Assembly (NCBI RefSeq): GCF_000328685.1 | Contig: NC_019974.1 | Span: 1 to 64,000 of the forward strand | Length of the DNA: 64,000 bases | Direction: 5' to 3' | Source: Natronococcus occultus SP4 | GTDB lineage: Archaea > Halobacteriota > Halobacteria > Halobacteriales > Natrialbaceae | In this document: positions 50,354 to 59,397 of the stretch, in pieces | Position numbering within the stretch: position 1 is the first letter of the stretch | Layout of the letters: the number at the start of each line of letters is the position of its first letter | Notes under the pieces: generated by a model | Database searches by the model: none | The model's input: only the letters and a program-made list of their open reading frames with translations | Told to the model about the DNA's origin: nothing | Program-made: the position numbers and the translations under genes

Positions 50354-53058
50354 GCGTAGATAGGGGCGACGAAGCGGGACTCAGCGACGAGGAACAACAG
50401 GAACTCATGGAGGAGGTCCAGCGGCGCCGATCCCACCGGGGGCTGGCGGTCGTGGTCGTCGCCCTGATCGCGATCGCGTTCTCGACGTTCCAGATATGGA
50501 TCGCCGCACGCGGGTACGCGTTCGGCGCCGAGCTGCCGGTGATCGGGGAGGTCCAGCTCGCTGCCCTCCAGCAGCTCCAGGTCAACGCGATCCACGTCGC
50601 GTTCGGGCTGGTGCTCGCGTTCCTGCTGTTCCCGACGAGTCGCGGCGAGGGGTTCCTCGCCCGACAGCTCGGCCGGATCGAACCGGCCGTCAGGAGCCGA
50701 TTCGGCGACGACCACCCGCTCACGCGAGGCACCGCGAACGCCGCGGGCGCGACCAGGTGGGCGTTCCTCGATCCCGACATGGACCGGGTCGCCCCGGCCG
50801 ACGTCGTCCTGGCCGTCCTCGCGATGATGCCGGCGTACTACACCGCGACGAACTACGACGAGATCCAACAGATCGCGGTCCACCGCTTCGAGGACACCCA
50901 GTCGCTGGGCGAGGTCTTCGCTCCCCTCGCCCCGATCGAGGCGGGGCTGACCGCGATCGGTATCCCGATGGCCGACGTCTCGGCCGCGTTCGTGCTGAGC
51001 GTCCTCGGGATGTTGCTCGTCCTCGAGGCGACCCGCCGGGCGCTGGGCCTCCTCCTGACGTCGCTCGTCGCCCTGTTTATCGTCTACGCCCGCTGGGGAT
51101 ACCACATTCCCGGAGATTCGGCGATCGGCGCGCTGTCGATCCAGCCCGACACGTGGGCTAACATCATGTACAACCTCTGGTATACGGTCGAGGCGGGGGT
51201 CCACAGCCAGCCGGTTTCCGTCAGCGTTCGCTTCATCTACATCTTCATCCTGTTCGGCGCCTTCCTCGAGATGAGCGGGGCCGGCCGCTGGTTCATCGAT
51301 ATGGCTTACTCCGCGACCGGGACTCGCAAGGGTGGTCCCGCGAAGGCGAGTGTCGTCTCAAGCGGGTTCATGGGGATGCTCAGCGGCTCGTCGATCGCCA
51401 ACACGGTGACGACGGGGGCCTTTACGATCCCGCTGATGAAACGGTCGGGCTACTCGCCGGAGTTCTCCGGAGCAGTCGAGTCCTCGTCGTCCTCGGGCGG
51501 GCAGATGCTTCCGCCCGTGATGGGTGCTGCGGCCTTCCTCATCGTCGAGTTCACGGGGACCCCCTACGCCGACGTGATCATCGCCGCGACGCTGCCCGCA
51601 CTGGCATTCTTCTTTGGGATGTGGGTGATGGTCCACTTCGAGGCGGTCCGGGGCGGAATCGGCGGGCTCCCTCGCTCCGAGCTGCCTGACGTCCGTTCGG
51701 CGCTGCGCAGCGGCTGGTTTTACTTCATTCCGCTCGTCCTGTTGCTGTACTTCCTGGTGATCGCCAGATACTCGATCAACCGCGCCGGCTGGCTCACGAT
51801 CGTCGCCGTCGTCGCCCTGCTGGCGATCGTCGCCGCCTACGACGAACGCACCCGGGTTCCGCTACTGGCGACGCTCGCAGCGGCGTATCTCGCCCAGGCC
51901 GGCTCCTACGTGGTCTTCGGCGGCGGGCTCCTGGATACCGTCCAGGCGCTTGCCGGCCTCGAACCCGCCGGTGAACCGCTTGCGATCACCGACGCTGCGG
52001 TGGCCGCGATCGGCGACTTCGGCGTGATCGCGATCCTGGTCAGCGCCGTCTTTATCCTCCTGCGGCCCCGCGCCGACGCGCCGTTGCTCGATTTCGACCC
52101 CGAGGTCGACGCGGCGGCCGAGCGAAGCGCGAAGACGTTCAACCGGCCGTCTCTGGCGGGCAACCGGGGCTACCGGTTCGGTGCCTTCGTTCTGAAGTCG
52201 ATGGATTCGGGGGCCCGAACCGCGACCACCGTCGTCGTCGCCGTCGCCGCCGCGGGGGTCGTCCCCGGCGTCATCAGCGTCTCCGGGCTGGGGCCGAACC
52301 TGGCCGCGCTCATCAGCGAGGTCAGCGGCGACTCGATGCTCATCCTGCTGACCCTGACCGGTGTCGCCGCGATCATCTTCGGGATGGGGATGCCGACGAC
52401 GGCGATGTACATCATCCTGGTCGCGATGCTCGAGGCGCCGCTGGTCGAAGCCGGCGTTATCGTCCTCGCGGCACACCTGTTCGTCCTCTACTGGGGACTG
52501 ATGGCCGACGTCACCCCGCCGGTCGCCGTCGCCGCCTTCGCCGGCGCTGGTGTCGCGAAAGCCGAGGAGATGAAGACCGCGGCGATCGCGTTCCTGCTGT
52601 CGCTGAACAAGGTGTTAGTGCCGTTCGCGTTCGTCTTCTCGCCGGGCATCCTGTTGTTGCGTGACGGCGAAATCATGGGCTGGGGAGACCTCACTGACCT
52701 GGGCTACGTCGTTCCGGATGTCGTGATTCCGGTCGTAGGGATGTTCCTCGGGGTCTACGCGCTCGGCGTGACGATCATCGGCTACCAGTACACCGAGGTC
52801 ACACAGGTAAACCGCGCGCTGTACTCGATCGCCTCGATCCTGCTGATGGTCCCCGAGATTCCGCTGTTGCTCGTCGAGGGAATCCTCACGCTCGCGGGCG
52901 TCCCCTCGGCGCTGACGATCTTCGAAATTACCGCCTCGCTGCGCGGTATCGGCCTTGCGATGCTCGTGGGACTGAGCTATCGGAACCGCTCGCGGGCCGA
53001 CCTCGAGGACGCCGACGCCGACACGGCCACCTCCGCGCCGGCAGCCGGCGACGCCTGA
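50350..53058 (+). CDS. TRAP transporter fused permease (DctQM type)
   Basis: 902-residue polytopic permease fusing the small (DctQ) and large (DctM) TRAP subunits. Membrane segments start near 33 and run throughout, with about 18 in all. The DctM part has the signature residues GFMGMLSGSSIANTVTTGAFTIPLMKR, SSGGQMLPPVMGAAAF, the AIIFGMGMPTTAMYI motif with G-M-G-M-P-T-T and PPVAVAAFAGAGVAKAE. An N-terminal charged segment (MSVDRGDEAGLSDEEQQELMEEVQRRRSHRG) is cytoplasmic. It uses an ion gradient to import solute delivered by the TAXI binding protein. Overlaps the DUF1850 gene by four bases. Confidence 0.95.
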   Translation: MSVDRGDEAGLSDEEQQELMEEVQRRRSHRGLAVVVVALIAIAFSTFQIWIAARGYAFGAELPVIGEVQLAALQQLQVNAIHVAFGLVLAFLLFPTSRGEGFLARQLGRIEPAVRSRFGDDHPLTRGTANAAGATRWAFLDPDMDRVAPADVVLAVLAMMPAYYTATNYDEIQQIAVHRFEDTQSLGEVFAPLAPIEAGLTAIGIPMADVSAAFVLSVLGMLLVLEATRRALGLLLTSLVALFIVYARWGYHIPGDSAIGALSIQPDTWANIMYNLWYTVEAGVHSQPVSVSVRFIYIFILFGAFLEMSGAGRWFIDMAYSATGTRKGGPAKASVVSSGFMGMLSGSSIANTVTTGAFTIPLMKRSGYSPEFSGAVESSSSSGGQMLPPVMGAAAFLIVEFTGTPYADVIIAATLPALAFFFGMWVMVHFEAVRGGIGGLPRSELPDVRSALRSGWFYFIPLVLLLYFLVIARYSINRAGWLTIVAVVALLAIVAAYDERTRVPLLATLAAAYLAQAGSYVVFGGGLLDTVQALAGLEPAGEPLAITDAAVAAIGDFGVIAILVSAVFILLRPRADAPLLDFDPEVDAAAERSAKTFNRPSLAGNRGYRFGAFVLKSMDSGARTATTVVVAVAAAGVVPGVISVSGLGPNLAALISEVSGDSMLILLTLTGVAAIIFGMGMPTTAMYIILVAMLEAPLVEAGVIVLAAHLFVLYWGLMADVTPPVAVAAFAGAGVAKAEEMKTAAIAFLLSLNKVLVPFAFVFSPGILLLRDGEIMGWGDLTDLGYVVPDVVIPVVGMFLGVYALGVTIIGYQYTEVTQVNRALYSIASILLMVPEIPLLLVEGILTLAGVPSALTIFEITASLRGIGLAMLVGLSYRNRSRADLEDADADTATSAPAAGDA

Positions 53059-53104
53059 GCCGCGATCCCATCATTATTTCAACCAGTCCGGCGTAGTGGG
53101 TGGC

Positions 53105-53962
53105 ATGTCCGACGCCAGCAAGCAGCCCGCCGATTCTTCGAGTCGCGGGTTCCGGACCGTTCTCGGTCTCTACCTCGGCGTCCTCGTCGCCGGCGTCGCC
53201 GCCTCGGTGGCGGCGACCCAGTCGGTTTCGGAGGCCGTCCTCGTCGCGGTCTTCGCCGGCGGCCTCGCGACCGGGGCGATCCTCGGGGTCGTCGCCGCGC
53301 GACTCGATGACGATCTCGCGATCCGTCTCGGACGGAGCCGACGCCGTCGCGCGCTGTTGTACCTGCCCGGGATCCCGGGCCTGCTCGGCGCGGCGGCCGT
53401 CGCCACGTCCTGGTCCCCGATCGCCTCGACGTTCGTCGCGACCGGGTCCTCGCTCTCCGTTCTCGTGGTCGGGTACGTCCTCGGCGGTATCGCCCGAAGC
53501 GAGTACGTGGAGGCAGTCACCGCGGGCGAGCCGACAGCCACCTGGAGCTGGACCCCGCCGGGCGGTGGCAAGGTCGATACGTTCGTCGCCCTCGCCTGGC
53601 TGTTCATCGCGTTCGCCAACGCCGTCGGTGGCAACTGGGCCGCCGCCGTCGTCTGGCTGCTGATCGCGGTCGGCTGGATCGTCGCCGGCGCTATCGAAGG
53701 TCGCTGGCAGACACGATGGGGAACCCACCCCGAAATTCGGGTTCACGATGACGGGCTCGTCAAGCGTCGTCCGTTCACGAAGACGTTCGTCCCCTGGGAC
53801 GAGGTCTCTCACGTTCGGCTCCACGAGGACGAACTCGTCCTCGATCGCGGGCTGTTCGACGTCCGCCTCGAGCGCTCGGAGCTCGCCGAGCTCGAGGCTG
53901 CTCGGGAGACGATCGAACGGTGTATCGAGACCGCAGGCGCGGACGCACGGTCCGTACCGTAG
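53105..53962 (+). CDS. membrane protein with PH-like C-terminal domain
   Basis: 285 residues from ATG at 53105. About six hydrophobic segments (GLYLGVLVAGVAASVAA, VLVAVFAGGLATGAILGVVAA, ALLYLPGIPGLLGAAAVAT, VLVVGYVLGGIA, FVALAWLFIAFANAVGG, AVVWLLIAVGWIVAGAI) are followed by a soluble part IRVHDDGLVKRRPFTKTFVPWDEVSHVRLHEDELVLDRGLFDVRLERSEL. That part has the strand order of a bacterial PH domain. I do not know its role. Lies 46 bases after the TRAP permease, possibly cotranscribed. Confidence 0.72.
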   Translation: MSDASKQPADSSSRGFRTVLGLYLGVLVAGVAASVAATQSVSEAVLVAVFAGGLATGAILGVVAARLDDDLAIRLGRSRRRRALLYLPGIPGLLGAAAVATSWSPIASTFVATGSSLSVLVVGYVLGGIARSEYVEAVTAGEPTATWSWTPPGGGKVDTFVALAWLFIAFANAVGGNWAAAVVWLLIAVGWIVAGAIEGRWQTRWGTHPEIRVHDDGLVKRRPFTKTFVPWDEVSHVRLHEDELVLDRGLFDVRLERSELAELEAARETIERCIETAGADARSVP

Positions 53963-54571
53963 CTACGCGAGGTCGGCTCGTCCGCTGGTCGCACTTTGGA
54001 GCCGATCCCGCAGCGCGTCGGCCTCCGCGACCGGAACCCGAACCTCGAACGTGACCTCGGCCTCGTAGTCGGCCTCGAACTCGAGGGCCTCGCTCTCGAG
54101 GACGCTGCGGACGGTCCCCGAGTCGTCGTACGCGACGGTGATCGTCACCCGCTCGTGGGGGCGCTGTTCGACGATCCCCGCGTCCTCGACGGCTTCTTTC
54201 ACCGCCCGGGAGTAGGCCCGCACGAGCCCGCCGACGCCGAGGTTCGTCCCGCCATAGTAGCGGGTGACGACGACCACGCAGTTCTCGAGTTCTTGCTGGG
54301 CGAGGACGTTCAGCGCCGGCTTGCCCGCCGAGCCGGAGGGTTCGCCGTCGTCGCTCGAGTACTCCCGGAGAAACTCCCCGTCGGAGTCCGCCCGCACCCG
54401 GTAGGCGGGGACGTTGTGGGTCGCGTCCTCGTACTCCGTGGCGACGCGGTCGATGAACGCCTCGGCGTCGGCGACGGCGTCGACGGGCCGGACGTGGCCG
54501 AGAAACTCCGACCCCTGAACGACGAACCGCGCCGTCGCGGCGTCGGCGACGGTTCGGTACGTCTCGCTCAC
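53963..54571 (-). CDS. IMPACT/YigZ family protein
   Basis: 202-residue protein from GTG at 54571 (SETYRTVADAATARFVVQGSEFLGHV). The YigZ/IMPACT core includes FLGHVRPVDAVADAEAFIDRV, HNVPAYRVR, SSDDGEPSGSAGKPALNVL and VVVVTRYYGGTNLGVGGLVRAYSRAV; the DDGEPSGTAG and RYFGGxxLGxGGLxRAY motifs are diagnostic. A C-terminal UPF0029-like ferredoxin fold follows. In eukaryotes IMPACT regulates Gcn2; in bacteria and archaea the role is unclear. Ends one base after the stop of the convergent membrane protein gene. Confidence 0.93.
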   Translation of the reverse strand: MSETYRTVADAATARFVVQGSEFLGHVRPVDAVADAEAFIDRVATEYEDATHNVPAYRVRADSDGEFLREYSSDDGEPSGSAGKPALNVLAQQELENCVVVVTRYYGGTNLGVGGLVRAYSRAVKEAVEDAGIVEQRPHERVTITVAYDDSGTVRSVLESEALEFEADYEAEVTFEVRVPVAEADALRDRLQSATSGRADLA

Positions 54572-54704
54572 CCGGGTTCACCCCGGCTCCCTCCCGGATC
54601 GATCATGGAGGTCGTACTCCCGCTATCGAAAAGAGCTCGTCGGTCGCCGCGGGGCCGGTTCCGGATCCGCTACGTTATTGACCCTCGGTACGGTCTGTCA
54701 CCGC

Positions 54705-55094
54705 ATGGACGACGCGATCATCGACGAGACGCTCGTCGACGAACTCCGTAGCGCCTGTCGAACCACCGTCGGCGACGAGCTTCGCAGCATCACGTATCTC
54801 ACCGAGGACGACGTCGAGCAGGTGTACCTGCGGTCGGATCTCGACCGGACCGCCGATCTGGTTGGGTTCGCCGAACACGAGCGACGCGGGTTCCACTCCC
54901 AGTCGGCCTACCGCAACACTCAGCTCGGCGAGTACCAGGCGACGATTCGGATGTTCGAGAACGGCTACCTGTCCCGCGTGATCCGTGGATCACACGGCGT
55001 CTGGGTGACGACGGACAACATGTCGATGGAGCGGTTCGAGGAGCTGACGAGCGCGCTCAGCGCCATCCTCGAGGACCACGAGCCGGCACCCTGA
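54705..55094 (+). CDS. conserved haloarchaeal protein (DUF7522-like)
   Basis: 129-residue protein with ATG at 54705, opening MDDAIIDETLVDELRSACRTTVGDELRSITYLTEDDVEQVYLRSDLD, then AYRNTQLGEYQATIRMFENGYLSRVIRGSHGVWVTTDNMSMERFEELTSAL. It looks like a small alpha+beta regulator-type domain found widely in haloarchaea, probably DUF7522. No catalytic or binding motif is evident, and the gene stands alone. The in-frame TTG at 54678 is an unlikely start. Confidence 0.7.
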   Translation: MDDAIIDETLVDELRSACRTTVGDELRSITYLTEDDVEQVYLRSDLDRTADLVGFAEHERRGFHSQSAYRNTQLGEYQATIRMFENGYLSRVIRGSHGVWVTTDNMSMERFEELTSALSAILEDHEPAP

Positions 55095-55096
55095 CC

Positions 55097-55600
55097 TCAC
55101 TGCAGTTCGATCTTGCGGACGAACTCGAGGTCGCGGATCTCGGTGATCACCGCACCCGGCAGATCCTGGTCCGTGACGAGATAGAGCCGGGGCTCGTCGG
55201 TAAACTCGGGGTCCTCGCTGATCGTCTGGCGGATCGAGATCCCGTTGTCGGCAAGCGTCCCCGTAATCCGGGCGACGATCCCCTCCTGGTCGGCGTCGTC
55301 GACCGCGATCGACAGCACCGTCAGATCGAGGACGGGCGCCAGATCCATCAGGCTGGGGACCTGCGAGATGTTCTGGAAGATCCGCCGAAGCTCGGGGTCC
55401 TCGAGAATAACGTCGGTCGTCGAGTCGACGACCCGTCGATCGACGCCGATCTCGCGTGCGATCCCCGTGTTCGGGATCTCGATGCCCCCGGAGACGACCC
55501 GGCCGTCGTCGTTGACGGAGAACCCGCGCTCGAGCAGCAGGCGGATCACCGCCTGCTGGCTCGGCGATCCCTCGAACTTCTCCATGATCTCGTCGAACAT
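55097..55600 (-). CDS. ACT domain-containing regulatory protein
   Basis: 167 residues from ATG at 55600. The first half reads like a winged helix: SPSQQAVIRLLLERGFSVNDDGRVVSGGIEIPNTGIAREIGVDRRVVDSTTDVIL. The second half is an ACT domain: LDLTVLSIAVDDADQEGIVARITGTLADNGISIRQTISED, with N-G-I-S-I-R as the usual first strand-loop pattern, and a partial further strand RLYLVTDQDLPGAVITEI. An amino-acid-binding transcriptional regulator is a fair inference. It lies 79 bases upstream of hisB on the same strand. Confidence 0.85.
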   Translation of the reverse strand: MFDEIMEKFEGSPSQQAVIRLLLERGFSVNDDGRVVSGGIEIPNTGIAREIGVDRRVVDSTTDVILEDPELRRIFQNISQVPSLMDLAPVLDLTVLSIAVDDADQEGIVARITGTLADNGISIRQTISEDPEFTDEPRLYLVTDQDLPGAVITEIRDLEFVRKIELQ

Positions 55601-55679
55601 GTCCGTGCAGTACGCGGGCCGAGGTATAAGGATCGGTGATCGACGCCTGTCCGTGCTCGGAACGGGACCACCGCGGCCG

Positions 55680-56267
55680 CTACAGGGTTCCCTTCGTGCT
55701 CGGGGTTCCCTCCCGGCGGTCGTCGATCCGGGTCGCGTCGTCGAGGGTGCGCGCGAGCGCCTTGAACAGCGCCTCGACCTCGTGGTGGGCGTTCTCACCG
55801 TCGACCTCGAGATGCAGTGTCAGCCCGGCGTTCATCGCCAGCGATTCGCCGAAGTGGCGAGCCATGTCGCTCGTGAACTCGCCGATCGCGTCCTGAGAGA
55901 ACTCCCCGTCGAAGTAAAACCGTGGTCGGCCGCTAACGTCGACGACGGCACCCGCGACGGCCTCGTCCAGGGGAACGCGGCGATCGGCGTAACGGACGAT
56001 CCCCGTGCGATCGCCAAGCGCCTCGTCGAACGCCGTTCCCAGCACGATCGCGACGTCCTCGACGGTGTGGTGGTCGTCGATCTCGAGGTCGCCGTCGCAG
56101 CTGATCTCGAGGTCGAACAGCCCGTGTTTGGCCAGCGCCGTCAGCATGTGATCGAAGAAGCCGATCCCCGTCTCGACGTCGGCCACGCCGGTTCCGTCGA
56201 CAGCGACGGAACAGTCGATGGTCGTCTCGCTGGTCTCGCGGCTCGCTGTCGCCGTTCGATCGCTCAT
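55680..56267 (-). CDS. hisB: imidazoleglycerol-phosphate dehydratase
   Basis: 195-residue enzyme of histidine biosynthesis (sixth step). The protein has the two manganese-site repeats: [20 protein letters not shown]...[18 protein letters not shown] in the first half and [38 protein letters not shown] in the second, with H-H-x-x-E pairs. The start at 56267 ([19 protein letters not shown]) is the natural one; the upstream extension is Arg-rich and lacks family match. Followed on the same strand by the ACT-domain regulator. hisA lies 2 kb away on the same strand. Confidence 0.95.
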   Translation of the reverse strand: MSDRTATASRETSETTIDCSVAVDGTGVADVETGIGFFDHMLTALAKHGLFDLEISCDGDLEIDDHHTVEDVAIVLGTAFDEALGDRTGIVRYADRRVPLDEAVAGAVVDVSGRPRFYFDGEFSQDAIGEFTSDMARHFGESLAMNAGLTLHLEVDGENAHHEVEALFKALARTLDDATRIDDRREGTPSTKGTL

Positions 56268-56507
56268 GGTGAACCGATACCGCCGCCGGTACAAGGTGGT
56301 TCCGCTCGGCCCGGCGGCGCGGAACCGCCGCCGACGGGCACTCACTGAGAACGGGCCATAAAATCTCTAACTAGTTCTGGGCCGGTTTCGAAACGTCCGT
56401 TACGACACGGTGACACGATAAAATAGCGCTAATCAGCCCTAGTATTCTATTGTTTATATGACGGCTGTAGTGAATGTGTTGGGTACAAAGAGGTCGGTCA
56501 CGCTCCC

Positions 56508-56774
56508 ATGTCGAACCACTCCCCGCTCTCGAACGAATCGGTCGCCCCCTCCAACCCGGACGCCGGAGCGGAGCGGTACCACCGCCGGCTCGCCCGCTCG
56601 ATCAAAGGCCCCGCCCAGTTCCTCGCGTTCTGGGCCGCGATCGCCCTGCCGTTCGTCCACCTCCCGCTGCTCGCACGCGGCCTCGGCGACCCCGACGCCG
56701 TACTGGCGTTCTCGTTGCTGCTTGGCTGTAACGTCGTCGCGCTCTACGTCGGTCACGACCACAACCGTGAGTGA
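56508..56774 (+). CDS. small conserved membrane protein
   Basis: 88 residues, opening MSNHSPLSNESVAPSNPDAG, then a cytoplasmic helix RYHRRLARSIKGPAQ and two hydrophobic segments, FLAFWAAIALPFVHLPLLARGL and AVLAFSLLLGCNVVALYVG, ending HDHNRE. A TTTATATG element about 50 bases upstream could be the promoter. It lies just ahead of trkH and may accompany it. I know no function. Confidence 0.6.
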   Translation: MSNHSPLSNESVAPSNPDAGAERYHRRLARSIKGPAQFLAFWAAIALPFVHLPLLARGLGDPDAVLAFSLLLGCNVVALYVGHDHNRE

Positions 56775-56870
56775 CCGCCAGCGACCGTCGCCGCCTCCGG
56801 AGCGGTTCCCGACCCTTGCGTTCGCGTTCCGAACTCATTATCTACCCGCCACCCACACCGTCGGACACGC

Positions 56871-58400
56871 GTGACCGTTCGTGTCGACTGGCGCTCGAGC
56901 TGTAGCCTCACCGGGACGGTACTCAAGTGGCTCGCCGTCCCCCTAGCCGCGCCGCTGGCGCTTGCGGTCTTCGACGGCGACGACCCCCTGCCGTTTCTCG
57001 TTGCGATCGTTCTTACCGGGGTGGTTGGAATCGCGCTCGAGACCCTCTCCGAGGAGCGCTCGCTCGGCCAGCGGGAGGCGTTTCTGATGGTCGCGATCAC
57101 CTGGCTCGGGGTCGCCGCGGTCGGTGCCGTCCCGTTCGTCCTCGCCGGGCTCGCGGCCGGGCCCCAGTCGGCGTTCTACGGCGGCCTCGGCGGACCGGTC
57201 AACGCTCTCTTCGAGAGTATGAGCGGGCTGACGACGACGGGTGCGACCGTAATGAGCGGCTGGGACTTCGCGAACCAGTCGCGAGCGATCCTGCTCTGGC
57301 GCCAGCTGATCCAGTGGCTCGGCGGGCTTGGGATCCTGATCGTCGCGATCGGTCTGCTCTCGAGTCTGATGGTCGGTGGCGCCCAGCTGATGGAAACCGA
57401 GACCCAGACCCGGAACGTCCGCAAGCTCCGGCCCCACATCAGCGATACGGCCCGGCTCATCTGGGGGCTGTACGTCGGTATCACCGTCTTGGCGGCCGCG
57501 ACGTTCTACGCGCTTCACCTGGCCGGGCTCGGACCGAACATGGATCCGTTCAATGCTGTCTCCCACGCGTTGACCAGCGTCGCTACCGCCGGCTTCTCGC
57601 CGGAACCCGGCAGCGCCGGCGCCTTCTCCCCGGCCGTCCAGTGGGCGATCATTCCGTTCATGATCCTGGGGTCGACCAACTTCGTCCTGCTGTACTACGT
57701 CACGCAGGGCGGCTACCGCCGTCCGTTCGAGTCCCAGGAGTTTCGCTTCTACATCGGCGCGCTCGGGGTTTTCTCTGCGCTGGTCGTGGCGATCCTCCTG
57801 CTCGATCCCGACGTGAATACGGGTCTCGAATCGACGATCCGACACGGACTGTTTAACGTCACGTCGCTGGTGACGACGACGGGCTACGCCTCGACGGACT
57901 TCGATCTGTGGGGGCCCGGCGCGAAACACCTCCTGTTTCTGTGTATGTTCATCGGCGGGATGGCCGGCTCGACGACCTGCTCGATCAAGTCGCTGCGCTG
58001 GCTGGTGACGCTGAAGGCGTTTCGCAGAAGCCTCTTCACGTCGGTCCACCCCGAGGCGATCCGCCCGCTCCGGCTCGGCGACGAGGTCGTCGACGAGGAG
58101 ACGGTCCGGGACATCTACGCCTACATCCTGCTCACGCTCGTGATCTTCTTCCTGCTGACGATCTTCGTGGTCGTCGATGCGGCCCGCACCAGCGACCCCG
58201 TCGGCGAATTCGAGGCGATGGGCGCCTCGGCGTCGATCTTCCTCAATATCGGCCCCGCCTTCGAACGCGCCGGCCCGATGGACAACTACGCCGGCTTCTC
58301 GGTTACCTCTCGGAGCGTGATGGTGATCATGATGTGGATCGGTCGCATCGAGATCATCCCGGTGCTCGTACTACTGACACCAGCGTTCTGGAAATCGTAG
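56871..58400 (+). CDS. trkH: TrkH family potassium uptake protein
   Basis: 509-residue ion-translocating subunit of a Trk-type potassium uptake system. Four P-loop-like repeats are present: MSGLTTTGATVMSGWD, FNAVSHALTSVATAGFSP, LFNVTSLVTTTGYASTDFDLW and SIFLNIGPAFE/SVTSRSVM; the TTTG and VATAGFS motifs are filter-like. It starts with GTG at 56871 in MTVRVDWRSSCSLTGTVLKWLAVPL. A TrkA-type cytoplasmic NAD-binding partner is not encoded in the window. The preceding gene codes a small membrane protein. Important in a high-salt cell, where potassium is a compatible solute. Confidence 0.93.
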   Translation: MTVRVDWRSSCSLTGTVLKWLAVPLAAPLALAVFDGDDPLPFLVAIVLTGVVGIALETLSEERSLGQREAFLMVAITWLGVAAVGAVPFVLAGLAAGPQSAFYGGLGGPVNALFESMSGLTTTGATVMSGWDFANQSRAILLWRQLIQWLGGLGILIVAIGLLSSLMVGGAQLMETETQTRNVRKLRPHISDTARLIWGLYVGITVLAAATFYALHLAGLGPNMDPFNAVSHALTSVATAGFSPEPGSAGAFSPAVQWAIIPFMILGSTNFVLLYYVTQGGYRRPFESQEFRFYIGALGVFSALVVAILLLDPDVNTGLESTIRHGLFNVTSLVTTTGYASTDFDLWGPGAKHLLFLCMFIGGMAGSTTCSIKSLRWLVTLKAFRRSLFTSVHPEAIRPLRLGDEVVDEETVRDIYAYILLTLVIFFLLTIFVVVDAARTSDPVGEFEAMGASASIFLNIGPAFERAGPMDNYAGFSVTSRSVMVIMMWIGRIEIIPVLVLLTPAFWKS

Positions 58401-58417
58401 CCGTCGACGGACGCGGT

Positions 58418-59158
58418 TCAGTCGTCGACCGCGGCCGTCGCTTCCTCGAGCGTAAACCGTCCCTCGTACAGCGCGCTCCCGACCACGACCGCGGCTGCGC
58501 CCGTCTCCTCGATCGCCCGTACGTCCTCGAGGGTCGCGACGCCCCCGCTCGCGATCACCGGGATCTCGGTCGCCGTGACCAGCTCCGCGACGGGCTCGGT
58601 CGCGACGCCCTCGAGCTGCCCCTCGACGTCAACGTTCGTAAAGAGGATCGCCGCGGCACCCAGCTCGGCGTAGCGTTCGGCGGCCTCGACGGGCGTGACG
58701 CCGGCGCCCTCCGTCCAGCCCTCGACGACGACCTCGCCGTCCTTGGCGTCGAGGCTGACGACCACGCTGTTGGGGTATTCCTCGCTGATCTCGGCGACGA
58801 TCTCGGGGTTTTCGACGGCCGCGGTGCCGAGGACAACCCGGTCGACGCCGCGCTCGAGCAGGTCGGCAGCGTCGGCTGCGGTTCGGATCCCCCCGCCCAG
58901 CTGGGTGGGGACGTCGACGGCGTCGATCACGGCGTCGATCGCGTCGGCGTTCGCGCGCTCGCCCTCGAAGGCGCCGTCCAGATCGACCAGGTGGAGCGTC
59001 TCCGCGCCGGCGTCGACCCAGCGCTCGGCGGCCTCGACGGGCTCGCCGTAGCTCTTTTCGGTACCGCGCTCGCCCTGAACCAGCTGGACGACCTCACCGT
59101 CCTGGACGTCTACCGCAGGAATCACCTCGAACCCGTCGTCGCTCGCGTCGGCGGTCAT
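58418..59158 (-). CDS. hisA: phosphoribosylformimino-5-aminoimidazole carboxamide ribotide isomerase
   Basis: 246-residue TIM-barrel enzyme of the histidine pathway (ProFAR isomerase). It opens with FEVIPAVDVQDGEVVQLVQGERG, with the catalytic Asp in P-A-V/I-D-V. The LHLVDLDGAF and VPTQLGGGIRT phosphate-binding segments follow, with VDRVVLGTAAV and IPVIASGGVAT in the second half and ASGGV as the other phosphate site. The ATG at 59158 is preferred; a further 18 codons upstream are open but atypical. It ends 17 bases from the convergent trkH stop. Confidence 0.94.
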   Translation of the reverse strand: MTADASDDGFEVIPAVDVQDGEVVQLVQGERGTEKSYGEPVEAAERWVDAGAETLHLVDLDGAFEGERANADAIDAVIDAVDVPTQLGGGIRTAADAADLLERGVDRVVLGTAAVENPEIVAEISEEYPNSVVVSLDAKDGEVVVEGWTEGAGVTPVEAAERYAELGAAAILFTNVDVEGQLEGVATEPVAELVTATEIPVIASGGVATLEDVRAIEETGAAAVVVGSALYEGRFTLEEATAAVDD

Positions 59159-59397
59159 ACTCGAGTGCGCGGGGCCGAGGCGAGTAAAGGCGACGGTTCC
59201 GGCGACTGCCACCGACCGTCGATCCGCCGGCGTCGCTTCTCGCTTCAGTGACTCCTTTCGAGTCGGTGTGTCACCGCAGTCGTTCCTGTCGACGTCGCTG
59301 TTAGGGTAACCCCGAAGCTCCCGTCCGTTTCAGTATCACCGTGGCGTACAAAGAGAGTTCAACATCTACTTGAAGATACCACTCGCAGTACTCAACA

